Shown piece by piece: positions 16,498-25,925 of a stretch of 64,000 nt of DNA (within the stretch, counting starts at the first letter, position 1; each line of letters begins with the position of its first letter). The stretch is from Porticoccus sp964608185 (GTDB taxonomy: Bacteria > Pseudomonadota > Gammaproteobacteria > Pseudomonadales > Porticoccaceae). A program made the translations under genes and the position numbers. Below the pieces are notes generated by a model. That model was not told the origin of the DNA. It worked only from the letters and a program-made list of their open reading frames with translations, and searched no databases. The DNA lies in NCBI GenBank assembly GCA_964608185.1, contig CAZSMR010000001.1:1-64000 (forward strand), written 5' to 3'.

Positions 16498-17919
16498 ATG
16501 AGAAAAACTAAGATCATTTGTACTATTGGTCCAGCATCAGAATCTTTTAGTATGCTAGAAAAACTGGCAAAAGCTGGTATGAATATTGTTAGGCTCAACA
16601 TGTCCCATGGTGATCATGAATCTCATGCTAGAGTTATAAAGTCTATCCGCACTTTAAATAAAAAGCTTCCAAATCCTATTGCGATTCTCATGGATACTCA
16701 AGGTCCAGAAATTCGCACAGGAGACATCAAGCAAGAATTAAACCTTAAAAAAGATGATGTAATTTCTATTGTTGCACGCGGGAAAGAAGATGTTGAATTT
16801 ACTTCAATAAGAGTCAATTACGAAGATCTGGTAAATGATGTTGCCATCGGAGATATGATCACGGTTGATAACGGTCTGATAAATCTAGAAGTGCTGACTA
16901 GAGAAGATCGAACTATGCAGTGTAAAGTGATCGATGGTGGTATTTTGAAAAGTAAGCGCCATGTAAATCTACCGGGTATAAGAGTCAATCTACCTGCAAT
17001 TACCGAAAAAGATAAAAAAGATATCCTGTTTTCTATAACACAAGAAGTAGATTTCATTGCACTTTCATTTGTTAGAAACTCAGAAGATGTGGAGCAACTA
17101 AGGGCACTTTTAGGTGATAAAGTTGACAAAATTAAAATTATCTCAAAAATTGAAGATCAAGAAGGTGTAAAAAACCTTAGTGATATTGTGGATATTTCAG
17201 ATGGAGTTATGGTTGCACGGGGAGACCTAGGTGTTGAAATTGCAATCGAAAAACTACCAAGGGTACAGCGTCGTATTATCCGGCTGTGTGCGCAAAGAGG
17301 TAAGCGTGTAATTGTCGCAACACATATGCTGGAATCTATGATAAAAAACCCAATACCGACTAGAGCTGAAGTAACAGACGTAGCCAACGCTGTTTACGAA
17401 GAAGCTGACGCTATAATGTTGTCCGGTGAAAGTGCGATGGGCAAGTATCCCATAAAGTGCGTAGAGATACTTTCTCGAATTACCTTATCAATAGAACAGA
17501 GCCCTGGACTTCAGTTCGTCAAAGATTTATCTCTAGAAAACGATAAAGCCGAAATTGCTTCTGCTGCAGTAAAATTAGCTGAGTCTATTCAAGCAAAAGC
17601 TATTATTGTTCCTACAAGACGAGGAAAGATGGCTAACTACGTGACAAACTGCCATCCACAAACTCCGATTATTTGTGCCTTTACTAACGACAGCCGTACT
17701 CGTCGACAATTAGTTCTAAATAGAAACGTACTTAGTTTTAGAATAAATTTTAGTGAGGATCCAGAAAAAACTTTAGCGACTGCAGCAAAAATTCTTATTA
17801 CCCGTTCAGAGTTTTCCCCAGAAGACAGAGTTGTTGTCTTATCTGATATTTTAGCTGGGTCTGGATTTGATGCTATTCAAATTCGGCAGTTATCAGATTT
17901 ACTAAAAATTGATACATAG
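16498..17919 (+). CDS. pyk: pyruvate kinase
   Basis: Pyruvate kinase converts phosphoenolpyruvate and ADP to pyruvate and ATP. The 473-residue protein has the A/B barrel with NIVRLNMSHGDHESH near residue 29, the catalytic loop IISKIEDQEGVKN near residue 215, the metal-binding MVARGDLGVEI, and SGESAMGKYP. The C-terminal allosteric domain starts at about residue 350. I cannot decide between the PykA and PykF types by eye. The gene is convergent with ilvA with a 25-nt gap and no obvious terminator. Confidence 0.96.
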   Translation: MRKTKIICTIGPASESFSMLEKLAKAGMNIVRLNMSHGDHESHARVIKSIRTLNKKLPNPIAILMDTQGPEIRTGDIKQELNLKKDDVISIVARGKEDVEFTSIRVNYEDLVNDVAIGDMITVDNGLINLEVLTREDRTMQCKVIDGGILKSKRHVNLPGIRVNLPAITEKDKKDILFSITQEVDFIALSFVRNSEDVEQLRALLGDKVDKIKIISKIEDQEGVKNLSDIVDISDGVMVARGDLGVEIAIEKLPRVQRRIIRLCAQRGKRVIVATHMLESMIKNPIPTRAEVTDVANAVYEEADAIMLSGESAMGKYPIKCVEILSRITLSIEQSPGLQFVKDLSLENDKAEIASAAVKLAESIQAKAIIVPTRRGKMANYVTNCHPQTPIICAFTNDSRTRRQLVLNRNVLSFRINFSEDPEKTLATAAKILITRSEFSPEDRVVVLSDILAGSGFDAIQIRQLSDLLKIDT

Positions 17920-17944
17920 TGTTTATTTTTAAAGGCAATTGAAC

Positions 17945-19456
17945 TTAACTCAAAAAGAATTGGTAAGCTGGATTATCTGTTTCCTCAACCCAGCTATAAT
18001 CCAATTCATCAAGAAACGAGCCTAATTCTCCTCTATCTTTGACTGGGATTTGCAACCCTACTAGAACTCTTCCATCAGCTGAACCGTGGTTGCGGTAATG
18101 AAACATAGAGATATTCCAGCGATCACCCAGCTTAATTAAAAACTGCATTAGTGCTCCTGGCCTCTCAGGAAATTCGAATCTAAATATCATCTCATTTATA
18201 GCTTCTTGTGCTCTTCCACCTACCATATGTCGAATATGTAACTTAGCAATTTCGTTATCTGTCATGTCCACTATGGGGTAGGCTTTTCTATCTAAATCTT
18301 TTACTAAACTAAAACGGTCGTTATCTGAAGAGACCTCTAGACCTACAAAAATATGTGCTTTAGTAGAATCACCCATACGGTAATTAAATTCTGTGATATT
18401 ACGCTTATTCAAAGACATACAGAATAATTTAAAACTGCCTGGTTTTTCTGGAATAGTTACTGCTAAAATTGCTTCTCTTTTTTCCCCTATTTCTGTGCGT
18501 TCAGAAATGTAACGCAGTCTATCGAAGTTAATGTTTGCACCACATTCTACAGCTAATAAGGTTTGTCCTTTTACTCCAGTAGAATCGACATATTTTTTTA
18601 ATCCAGCCAAACCTAGTGCTCCAGCTGGTTCACAAATGGAACGGGTATCCTCAAAAGTGTCTTTGATGCTGGCACAAATTTCATCAACAGAAACTGTTAT
18701 GACTTCGTCAACGGTATCTTTTAGTATACGAAACGTCTCTTTTCCAATTTTCGCAACGGCAGTCCCATCTGCAAAAATTCCTACGTGTTTTAATTGAACT
18801 CTTCGACCCGCTTTTATTGCCGCGTCTAAGCATGCTGAATCTTCAGCCTCTACTGCTATAATTTTAATACTAGGACGAATTGTTTTTATATAAGCTGCCA
18901 TACCGGCACACAATCCTCCTCCTCCTACAGCTATAAAAACAGCATCAAGATTTTCTGGGACTTGTTCCAAGATTTCCATAGCAATAGTACCCTGCCCAGC
19001 TATCACGTCTGGATCATCAAAAGGATGGATATAGGTCATATTTTTTTCAACTACTAAATCTTTGGCGAAGTCAGAAGCCTCATCATAACTGTCTCCTTTA
19101 AGCAAGACAGTGGCTCCAAGGGATTTTACTGCACTAACCTTTATTTGCGGAGTGGTAGTTGGCATGACAATAGTTGCTTGGGCGCCTATTTTGTTTGCGG
19201 CCATCGCCAAGCCTTGGGCGTGATTGCCTGCTGAAGCAGCAATAACTCCCCTTGCCAACTCAGCTGCACTTAAAGATAGCATTTTGTTGTACGCCCCACG
19301 CAACTTAAAAGAAAAAATTGGCTGCAAATCTTCTCTTTTTAGCAAAACTCGATTACCAAGACGCAAGGAAAGTTGTGGGGCCTCATCTACTGGTGTCTTT
19401 ATAACCAAGTCATAGATTTTGGCTTCTTGAATCCGCTTTACATAACTTTTAGGCAT
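17945..19456 (-). CDS. ilvA: threonine ammonia-lyase, biosynthetic (threonine deaminase)
   Basis: IlvA is a PLP enzyme that deaminates threonine to 2-oxobutyrate, the first step of isoleucine synthesis. The PLP lysine lies in FSFKLRGAYNKM near residue 52 and the phosphate-cradle loop is VGGGGLCAGMA. Two C-terminal ACT-like regulatory modules (about residues 325–500) identify the biosynthetic, isoleucine-inhibited form rather than the short catabolic one. The 503-residue length (E. coli 514) agrees. It is divergent from rpiA across 152 bp. Confidence 0.96.
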   Translation of the reverse strand: MPKSYVKRIQEAKIYDLVIKTPVDEAPQLSLRLGNRVLLKREDLQPIFSFKLRGAYNKMLSLSAAELARGVIAASAGNHAQGLAMAANKIGAQATIVMPTTTPQIKVSAVKSLGATVLLKGDSYDEASDFAKDLVVEKNMTYIHPFDDPDVIAGQGTIAMEILEQVPENLDAVFIAVGGGGLCAGMAAYIKTIRPSIKIIAVEAEDSACLDAAIKAGRRVQLKHVGIFADGTAVAKIGKETFRILKDTVDEVITVSVDEICASIKDTFEDTRSICEPAGALGLAGLKKYVDSTGVKGQTLLAVECGANINFDRLRYISERTEIGEKREAILAVTIPEKPGSFKLFCMSLNKRNITEFNYRMGDSTKAHIFVGLEVSSDNDRFSLVKDLDRKAYPIVDMTDNEIAKLHIRHMVGGRAQEAINEMIFRFEFPERPGALMQFLIKLGDRWNISMFHYRNHGSADGRVLVGLQIPVKDRGELGSFLDELDYSWVEETDNPAYQFFLS

Positions 19457-19531
19457 TTTGACTCTTTTATTTAATTGAAATAAACCTTACCTAGCTAATA
19501 GTAAATTTTCGATGGATGCAAAGCTAGTATT

Positions 19532-19588
19532 GATAGACATTTTCTATCATTTCATACTTTAATAAGTATAATCAAAAGGATAGAAAAT
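19532..19588 (+). promoter_or_regulatory. rpiA control region: -10 box inside overlapping palindromes
   Basis: A perfect TATAAT (19567–19572) lies 36 nt before the rpiA ATG. GATAGA (19532–19537) pairs with TCTATC (19543–19548), and ATTTTCTATC (19539–19548) also pairs perfectly with GATAGAAAAT (19579–19588). Between these arms, ATACTT (19554–19559) faces AAGTAT (19564–19569). The repeats straddle the promoter, so they look like repressor-binding half-sites rather than an RNA structure. The binding protein is unknown, and ilvA on the other strand could share the control. Confidence 0.45.
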
Positions 19589-19608
19589 TCTCAATTATGG
19601 CTTAGTTT

Positions 19609-20295
19609 ATGAACCCATCTGCTCAAAATATCCTTAAAGAGACTGTTGCACAAGCAGCAGTAGACTACGTGCTTAATAAAATAAACTCGGATAGCATTAT
19701 TGGCATAGGCACCGGTTCTACTGCTAATTTCTTCATCAACCTCTTAGCGCCCCATAAAAATAAATTTAAAGGAACAGTTGCTAGCTCTCAAGCCTCAGAA
19801 AAAATTATTAAGCAGAATGGTATGGAGGTTTTTGAATTAAATTCTATAGGTGAGATAGAAATTTATGTTGATGGTGCTGATGAGGCTAATCAAAAATTGG
19901 AGCTAATTAAAGGTGGGGGAGGCGCACTCACAAGGGAAAAAATTATTGCTGCTGTAGCGTCCGAATTCTTATGTATAGCTGATGAAACTAAATGGGCTGA
20001 ATCCTTGGGTGTATTCCCGTTACCAGTTGAAGTTATACCTATGGCTAGAAGCTACGTTGCAAGAGAAATCGTTAAACTAGGTGGAGATCCAGTTTTCCGT
20101 CAAGGCTTCAGCACTGACAATGGTAACAATATTATAGATATTCATCATCTTCACCCTATAATCTCTCCCCAAGAAATAGAAAAGCAGATTAATCATATTG
20201 TAGGTGTCGTTGCTAGCGGGATGTTTGCGTTAAGACCTGCGGACATTTTGTTGCTTGGATCAACGAACGGGGTAAAAACTCTTCGCTCTAAATGA
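19609..20295 (+). CDS. rpiA: ribose-5-phosphate isomerase A
   Basis: RpiA interconverts ribose-5-phosphate and ribulose-5-phosphate in the pentose phosphate pathway. The 228-residue protein has the substrate-binding IGIGTGSTANFFI near residue 36, the catalytic YVDGADEAN near residue 86, and the KGGGGALTREKI loop. Length suits the family (E. coli 219). A single-gene unit is likely, because the convergent srkA gene ends 20 nt away. No good Shine-Dalgarno precedes the ATG. Confidence 0.97.
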   Translation: MNPSAQNILKETVAQAAVDYVLNKINSDSIIGIGTGSTANFFINLLAPHKNKFKGTVASSQASEKIIKQNGMEVFELNSIGEIEIYVDGADEANQKLELIKGGGGALTREKIIAAVASEFLCIADETKWAESLGVFPLPVEVIPMARSYVAREIVKLGGDPVFRQGFSTDNGNNIIDIHHLHPIISPQEIEKQINHIVGVVASGMFALRPADILLLGSTNGVKTLRSK

Positions 20296-20315
20296 AAAAA
20301 TATATGCTGTATTAG

Positions 20316-21359
20316 CTAGAATATCTTCAATGTAGGCTCGTTCAATGCTGCAAATTGTTCCCGAAGTTCTAAGATATGTTCACTCCAATAACGTATACTG
20401 TTGAACCAAGGGAAAGCCATAGGAAACGCAGGATCACTCCATCGCTTAGCTATCCAAGCCGTATAATTAATTATCCTCAAAGTTCTCAGAGCATCAATTA
20501 GCTGTAGTTCTCGTGGGTGGAAATCAAAAAATTCATTATAGCCATCTATAATTTCTGACAACTGGGCACTTTGGCGATCTCGTTCTCCAGAAAGAAGCAT
20601 CCATATATCCTGAATTGCTGGCGCCATGAGGGCATCATCAAGATCTACGAAGTGGGCGTTGTTATCTCTCCATAAAATATTACCAGCATGGCAATCTCCA
20701 TGTACACGAATATGCTCAATTGCCCCAGCATTGTTAATAACTTCGTCTACTCTCTCCATAAGGTCTTCAATTAATGAATCGTATGATACTTTTAGTTCAC
20801 CTGGAATAAAATTCTCACTCACAAGTTTAGATGCCTCATAACCGAAAGTACTGCTATTTAACACATGACGAAAATTGAAAGGCTTTACTGCTCCTACAGC
20901 ATGCATTCTGCCTAACAATTTACCTAGTAGGTATAAGTTATCTAAGTCATCTAGCTCTGGTCCATAGCCGCCCTTTCTAGGAAATAACGCAAAATTAAAC
21001 CCTTTATACTCAAAGAGGCTATCTCCGCTTGAGTTGCGGATTGGAGCAACAACTGGCAACTCTTTCTCAACTAATTCAAAACAAAATTGATGTTCTTCTA
21101 AAATCTGCTCCTTACTCCATCGGTTGGGACGATAAAATTTTCCAATAATTGGAGATGAATTCTCAATACCAATTTGATAGACTCGATTTTCATAGCTATT
21201 AAGGGGAAATAATCGACCATCACTTAAATAATTACAGCTCTCCATTGCATCTAAAATAAAGTCAGGGGTAAGCTGGTCAAACGGATGAGGTAAAGAATCT
21301 TGAGATTCAGCTAGCTTGTCATTCGATTCTTCAATATTGCCGTCAATACTATTACTCAT
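20316..21359 (-). CDS. srkA: stress response kinase A (SrkA/YihE family)
   Basis: This is a Ser/Thr kinase of the aminoglycoside-phosphotransferase-like fold, linked in E. coli to survival under stress. The 347-residue protein has a nucleotide-binding lobe with NRVYQIGIE and PIIGKFYRPNRWSKEQI. The catalytic loop is HVHGDCHAGNILW-like (HGDCHAGN near residue 223) and the metal-binding Asp lies in HFVDLDDAL. A 20-residue acidic N-terminal extension is unlike E. coli. The start overlaps the end of the upstream MFS gene by 8 nt, so the two are translationally coupled. Confidence 0.92.
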   Translation of the reverse strand: MSNSIDGNIEESNDKLAESQDSLPHPFDQLTPDFILDAMESCNYLSDGRLFPLNSYENRVYQIGIENSSPIIGKFYRPNRWSKEQILEEHQFCFELVEKELPVVAPIRNSSGDSLFEYKGFNFALFPRKGGYGPELDDLDNLYLLGKLLGRMHAVGAVKPFNFRHVLNSSTFGYEASKLVSENFIPGELKVSYDSLIEDLMERVDEVINNAGAIEHIRVHGDCHAGNILWRDNNAHFVDLDDALMAPAIQDIWMLLSGERDRQSAQLSEIIDGYNEFFDFHPRELQLIDALRTLRIINYTAWIAKRWSDPAFPMAFPWFNSIRYWSEHILELREQFAALNEPTLKIF

Positions 21360-22485
21360 TCTTTTTCACCAAAAATAATTTGTGATCAGATCTTGCCAAT
21401 AAAAAAACTATTAAAGCAGTTAAAATCCATACAACGCAAGCAATGATATACGGCTGTCCGGCATACAAAGATCCGACAACAACTAAACTTACAATATTAC
21501 CTATAACCTGTACGGTGATAATTAGGGGAATGTACTTGTAACTTAATTCAGAGAATAATCCCATAAGGAAGGCAGCAGAAAAATTCCAAGCTCCGCCTAT
21601 AAAACAAAAAGCAATAACTATGAGTTTCTGTGGTAAATACCCGGATAGGCCAACAACTAATAAAAGTACAGAGACTCCCATGGCTGAGACTATAGGTTTT
21701 ACATAGCTTGACCTTATTTCCATAAGGGCCGCAAGAAGACCGCCTATGCTACTTGATAGGGCTAAAATTACCATATAAAATCCCGCACTATATGCTATGG
21801 GTTCTATCGTATTGCGCACTGTATTGCCACCTACAAATATTAATAGCAATGCAACTAAAAAAAATATGATTAATAGCTTTTTTTTATGGGCAACAGGGAT
21901 TATAAATTTAACTTGCTTTATATTTTTCGAAACTTTTAGACTCAAAATAACTAAGCCTGCACATATGCAAGAAGCTCCAATTAATACATTATTAAAGCTG
22001 ATCAGCCCAGCAACCTTAGGTGGCAAACAATAAGCAGTTAGAGCAACGATGATAGACTGTAAACATAAGACTAACGCATAGCTTCTGATGGGATTAGTAC
22101 TTGTGCCAAGACATACAAAGGCTACGGAACAAACTGTTCCAGTAAAAAATCCAGATAAACCCTGACAAATTAATAAAAAAGAAAAGTCCGATAAAAATGT
22201 AGGCAGTAAAAAACTGATTACCCCCATAATACTGCTTACAAAAGACAGCAATCTCCAGTTTACTAACGAAATGTATAAAGTAGTTAATATTCCAGCCAAA
22301 ACAGTACCGCCTAAAAAAACTCCCCCTAACCATAAAGGTTCTGACGAGGTAAGCTCAAGTTCTCTGGATGCTACGGCCACAATTAAGGGTATATTGATTA
22401 GATAAATTGTAGCGAATAAAGAAATAACTATTGAGGTACAGCGGACGCTAATACTTTTTAGATCTACATATTTTTTTTCATACAA
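21352..22485 (-). CDS. probable major facilitator superfamily transporter, substrate unknown
   Basis: The 377-residue protein is highly hydrophobic with about ten to twelve predicted membrane segments. It has a short cytoplasmic loop in the middle containing SKNIKQVKF…KKKLLII, the usual MFS mid-point. I see no sugar- or drug-specific signature and do not recognise a subfamily. Coupling to srkA through an 8-nt overlap suggests a joint transcript. Genes for carbohydrate metabolism lie on both sides, but that does not identify the substrate. Confidence 0.7.
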   Translation of the reverse strand: MYEKKYVDLKSISVRCTSIVISLFATIYLINIPLIVAVASRELELTSSEPLWLGGVFLGGTVLAGILTTLYISLVNWRLLSFVSSIMGVISFLLPTFLSDFSFLLICQGLSGFFTGTVCSVAFVCLGTSTNPIRSYALVLCLQSIIVALTAYCLPPKVAGLISFNNVLIGASCICAGLVILSLKVSKNIKQVKFIIPVAHKKKLLIIFFLVALLLIFVGGNTVRNTIEPIAYSAGFYMVILALSSSIGGLLAALMEIRSSYVKPIVSAMGVSVLLLVVGLSGYLPQKLIVIAFCFIGGAWNFSAAFLMGLFSELSYKYIPLIITVQVIGNIVSLVVVGSLYAGQPYIIACVVWILTALIVFLLARSDHKLFLVKKNE

Positions 22486-22557
22486 AATTTGTGCTATCTC
22501 CCAACCTTTACATTATTTTTTTAGTACAAGTGGTTAACGCATAGCGTAAAATCTTAT

Positions 22558-23610
22558 TTAAGAGAAATTTCCTACCAAATACCCCTGATGCATTTTTTCT
22601 AAGCTGCGGACTTTAATTTTACTTGCTTTTCCAGCTGTACCGAAAGACTCATATCTATTCGTACAAACATCTTTCATTGCCTTGGTCGTCTCAGCGAGAT
22701 ATTTTCGAGGGTCAAATTCCGCTTTATTTTCAGCCATAAAACGCCTAACTGCTCCGGTAGAGGCTAACCGTAAATCTGTATCTATATTTATTTTACGTAC
22801 GCCATGTTTAATGCCCTCAACAATTTCTTCTACCGGTACACCATAGGTCTCGGGAATTTCACCACCAAATTGGTTGATAACTGCTAGCCATTCTTGTGGA
22901 ACCGATGATGATCCATGCATCACAAGATGTGTATTAGGGATACGTGAATGGATAGCTTTTATTCGATCAATATCTAGTATATCGCCTGTTGGTGGACGAG
23001 AAAATTTATAGGCGCCATGTGACGTGCCGATAGCAATAGCAAGAGCGTCTACAGATGTATGAGATACAAAATCTGCTGCCTCTTCTGGATCCGTTAACAT
23101 CTGCTCAAGCGACAAAGTACCTTCTGCACCCACGCCATCTTCTTCTCCAGCCTGTCCAGTCTCAAGAGATCCAAGGCAACCTAACTCGCCCTCTACCGAG
23201 ACTCCACATGCATGTGCCATTTCAGCAACTTTTTTTGTCACCTCAACATTATATTCATAAGATGCAGGAGTTTTTCCGTCCTCCCTTAAAGATCCATCCA
23301 TCATAACTGAACTGAATCCAAGCTGAATAGATCGCTGGCAAATAGCAGGACTGGTGCCATGATCTTGATGCATACATACAGGGATATGAGGAAATTCTTC
23401 TATAGCAGCCAAAATCAGATGTCTGAGAAAAGGAGCTCCCGCATATTTTCTAGCACCAGCAGAAGCTTGGACAATAACTGGGGCGTCAGTTGCATCTGCA
23501 GCCTCCATGATTGCTCGCATTTGTTCCAAATTATTTACGTTAAATGCAGGAACACCGTATCCATGTTCGGCAGCATGATCTAACAATTGTCGCATTGAAA
23601 TAAGAGCCAT
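22558..23610 (-). CDS. fba: fructose-bisphosphate aldolase, class II
   Basis: This metal-dependent aldolase interconverts fructose-1,6-bisphosphate with DHAP and glyceraldehyde-3-phosphate. The 350-residue sequence matches the CbbA/Fba class IIB type. Zinc ligands lie in CMHQDHGTSP near residue 80, and phosphate-binding sequence is seen in AIGTSHGAYKF and LVMHGSSSVP. The C-terminal KINIDTDLRLASTGAVRRF is conserved. It is the last gene of the tkt–epd–pgk–fba run. The 68-nt gap after pgk could hold a separate promoter. Confidence 0.96.
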   Translation of the reverse strand: MALISMRQLLDHAAEHGYGVPAFNVNNLEQMRAIMEAADATDAPVIVQASAGARKYAGAPFLRHLILAAIEEFPHIPVCMHQDHGTSPAICQRSIQLGFSSVMMDGSLREDGKTPASYEYNVEVTKKVAEMAHACGVSVEGELGCLGSLETGQAGEEDGVGAEGTLSLEQMLTDPEEAADFVSHTSVDALAIAIGTSHGAYKFSRPPTGDILDIDRIKAIHSRIPNTHLVMHGSSSVPQEWLAVINQFGGEIPETYGVPVEEIVEGIKHGVRKINIDTDLRLASTGAVRRFMAENKAEFDPRKYLAETTKAMKDVCTNRYESFGTAGKASKIKVRSLEKMHQGYLVGNFS

Positions 23611-23678
23611 GAATCGATTCCTTGCAATTATGTTGATGTTCTAATAACTGTTAATTAGTTATATTATTTTTTTATGCA

Positions 23679-24851
23679 TCAATCAGCAAGAGTTTCTGCG
23701 CCAAACCTGCTTTCAAGTATTTCTATAGCAGGCAAAGTTTTTCCTTCAACATACTCTAAAAAAGCCCCACCGCCTGTTGATACATATGAAATTTTATCGG
23801 TAATGCCGAATTTATCTACCGCTGCAAGCGTGTCCCCTCCTCCAGCTACAGAGTAACCAATACTTTTGGAAATTGCTTCAGCTATTAAGCGTGTCCCAGT
23901 TTCAAATTTCTGAAATTCGAAAACACCTATAGGTCCATTCCACAGAATAGTGCCAGCCTTTATTAAAATTTCAGCTAACTTTTTTGCTGAAACTGGACCA
24001 AAATCAAGAATCATATCTTCACTTGAAACGTCAGTTGTCTCCTTTAAGATCGCTGATGTTGACTCAGAGAACTCTCGGCCTACCATTACATCGGTTGGAA
24101 GGAGTATGTCAGTTTTTAACATTATTCGCTGAGCATCAACAATGAAATCATGCTCACAAAGAGAGTTTCCGACAGGAAGGCCTTTTGCTGCTAAAAAGGT
24201 GTTAGCGATGCCGCCTCCAACAATAAGCTGATCTACCTTACTCGAAATTTTCTCCAATACAGCCAATTTGGTCGATATTTTTGACCCACCGACGATGGCT
24301 ACCATAGGTCGCGATGGATTTTCTAAGACTTTATCTAATACCTCTAATTCACGAATCAGTAACGGGCCGGCGCAAGAAACTGTCGCGTACTTAGCTACAC
24401 CATGGGTAGATGCTTGGGAACGATGTGCAGCACCAAAAGCATCCATAACAAAAATATCACAAATAGAAGCATACGATTTTGCTAGGCTTGTTTGATTTAT
24501 TTTTTCTCCTTGATTAAATCTAACATTTTCTAATAGTGATATTTTACAATCACTATTAGGTAGATTTTTTTTCCAATCCAAAATGACTGAAACTTTCATT
24601 TTGAGCAATTTTTCTAAGCAATCAGCAATTGGTTTTATAGAGTACTCATGATCAAACTCACCCTCAACCGGTCTGCCTAGGTGAGACATTAAGATTACTC
24701 GAGCTCCAGCATCTAAAGCATATTGAATTGTTGGTATTGCTGCGAGAATTCGCGCATCCGAAGTTATAACTCCGTTTCTTATTGGCACATTAAAGTCTTC
24801 ACGAATTAACACGCGTTTATCTTTAAGGCATAAGTCGGTCATTTTTAACAT
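23679..24851 (-). CDS. pgk: phosphoglycerate kinase
   Basis: Pgk transfers phosphate between 1,3-bisphosphoglycerate and ADP. Of the possible starts I favour the ATG at 24851, giving MLKMTDLCLKDKRVLIREDF, which aligns with E. coli Pgk; a TTG six bases upstream is rejected. Substrate-binding residues are seen in REDFNVP and MSHLGRPVEG, the hinge in VAIVGGSKISTKL, and the nucleotide site in VAGGGDTLAAV near the C terminus. About 390 residues. epd ends 18 nt upstream. Confidence 0.97.
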   Translation of the reverse strand: MLKMTDLCLKDKRVLIREDFNVPIRNGVITSDARILAAIPTIQYALDAGARVILMSHLGRPVEGEFDHEYSIKPIADCLEKLLKMKVSVILDWKKNLPNSDCKISLLENVRFNQGEKINQTSLAKSYASICDIFVMDAFGAAHRSQASTHGVAKYATVSCAGPLLIRELEVLDKVLENPSRPMVAIVGGSKISTKLAVLEKISSKVDQLIVGGGIANTFLAAKGLPVGNSLCEHDFIVDAQRIMLKTDILLPTDVMVGREFSESTSAILKETTDVSSEDMILDFGPVSAKKLAEILIKAGTILWNGPIGVFEFQKFETGTRLIAEAISKSIGYSVAGGGDTLAAVDKFGITDKISYVSTGGGAFLEYVEGKTLPAIEILESRFGAETLAD

Positions 24852-24869
24852 TTTCAAAAAATTTTGCCC

Positions 24870-25907
24870 TTATTTTTTTATACCTAACCAATACTTTGTT
24901 AATTCCAGCATGCGGTTTGCATACCCCCATTCGTTATCAAACCATACTAGTATTTTAACTAATCGTTTCTGGCTGACCCGAGTTTGGCTAGCATCAACAA
25001 TGCCACTGCGCTCATCATGATTAAAATCACATGAAGCTAAAGGTTCTTCTGTATAACCAATAATTCCAGTAAGTTCCCCCAGAGAGACTTGCTCTAAAAC
25101 TTGGTTCACACGCGGAACATCTACATCAGTTTTAAGTAATACAGATAGATCAATTACTGATACGTTTATTGTAGGTACCCTCATAGCTTGCGCTTCAAAG
25201 CGACCAACTAATTCAGGCATCATTCTATCAATGCCTATAGCTAATTCTGTATCAACAGGAATAATAGAGTGGATAGCAGCACGAGTTTTTCGTAAGTCTG
25301 TATGGTGATATGCGTCAATAACTGGTTGGTCGTTCATAGCAGAGTGAATAGTAGTGATCACACCTCCTTCGACTGTAAATTCTTTATGAAGAGTCTTAAT
25401 TACTGGCACTACACAGTTAGTTGAGCAGGATGCATTAGAAATAACTAGCTCATCACCAGTTAAAGTTTTTTCGTTAACACCCATCACAATTGTCGCATCT
25501 ACATCTGGTTCTGCTGGTTGAGAAAAAAGTACTTTTTTTGCGCCTGCTACTATATGTTTCTCTGCAGTTAAGCGATCCGTAAAGGCTCCGCTGCACTCTA
25601 AAACAATATCAATATTTAAAGTATCCCAAGGCAAGCGATTTATCTCCTTGAACTGAAATATTGATATATCATCTCCATTGATTAAAAGTGTGTTGTTTTT
25701 TATTTGTATGCTGCCAGGAAAATGACCATGGGTTGAATCGTACTTGGTAAGATGCGCTATGGTTTTACAATCAGCCAGCTCATTAATAGCGACTACCTGC
25801 ATGTACTTTCTATATTCGGACTCATAAAGGGCCCTTAGAACAGAGCGTCCAATTCGGCCATAGCCGTTAATAGCTACTCGGATCAATGAATTTCTTTTGG
25901 TATTCAT
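24870..25907 (-). CDS. epd: erythrose-4-phosphate dehydrogenase (GapA-like)
   Basis: This NAD-dependent dehydrogenase of the GAPDH fold oxidises erythrose-4-phosphate toward the PLP precursor 4-phosphoerythronate. The Rossmann motif is INGYGRIGRSVLRAL and the catalytic Cys lies in ISNASCSTNCVVPV. Features shared with E. coli Epd include TTIHSAMNDQPVIDAYH, the acidic DFNHDERSGIVD stretch and LVWFDNEWGYANRML. The tkt–epd–pgk–fba order supports Epd over GapA. It may still have glyceraldehyde-3-phosphate activity, since no other gap gene is in the window. Confidence 0.88.
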   Translation of the reverse strand: MNTKRNSLIRVAINGYGRIGRSVLRALYESEYRKYMQVVAINELADCKTIAHLTKYDSTHGHFPGSIQIKNNTLLINGDDISIFQFKEINRLPWDTLNIDIVLECSGAFTDRLTAEKHIVAGAKKVLFSQPAEPDVDATIVMGVNEKTLTGDELVISNASCSTNCVVPVIKTLHKEFTVEGGVITTIHSAMNDQPVIDAYHHTDLRKTRAAIHSIIPVDTELAIGIDRMMPELVGRFEAQAMRVPTINVSVIDLSVLLKTDVDVPRVNQVLEQVSLGELTGIIGYTEEPLASCDFNHDERSGIVDASQTRVSQKRLVKILVWFDNEWGYANRMLELTKYWLGIKK

Positions 25908-25925
25908 AACCTATTCCAAATATTT

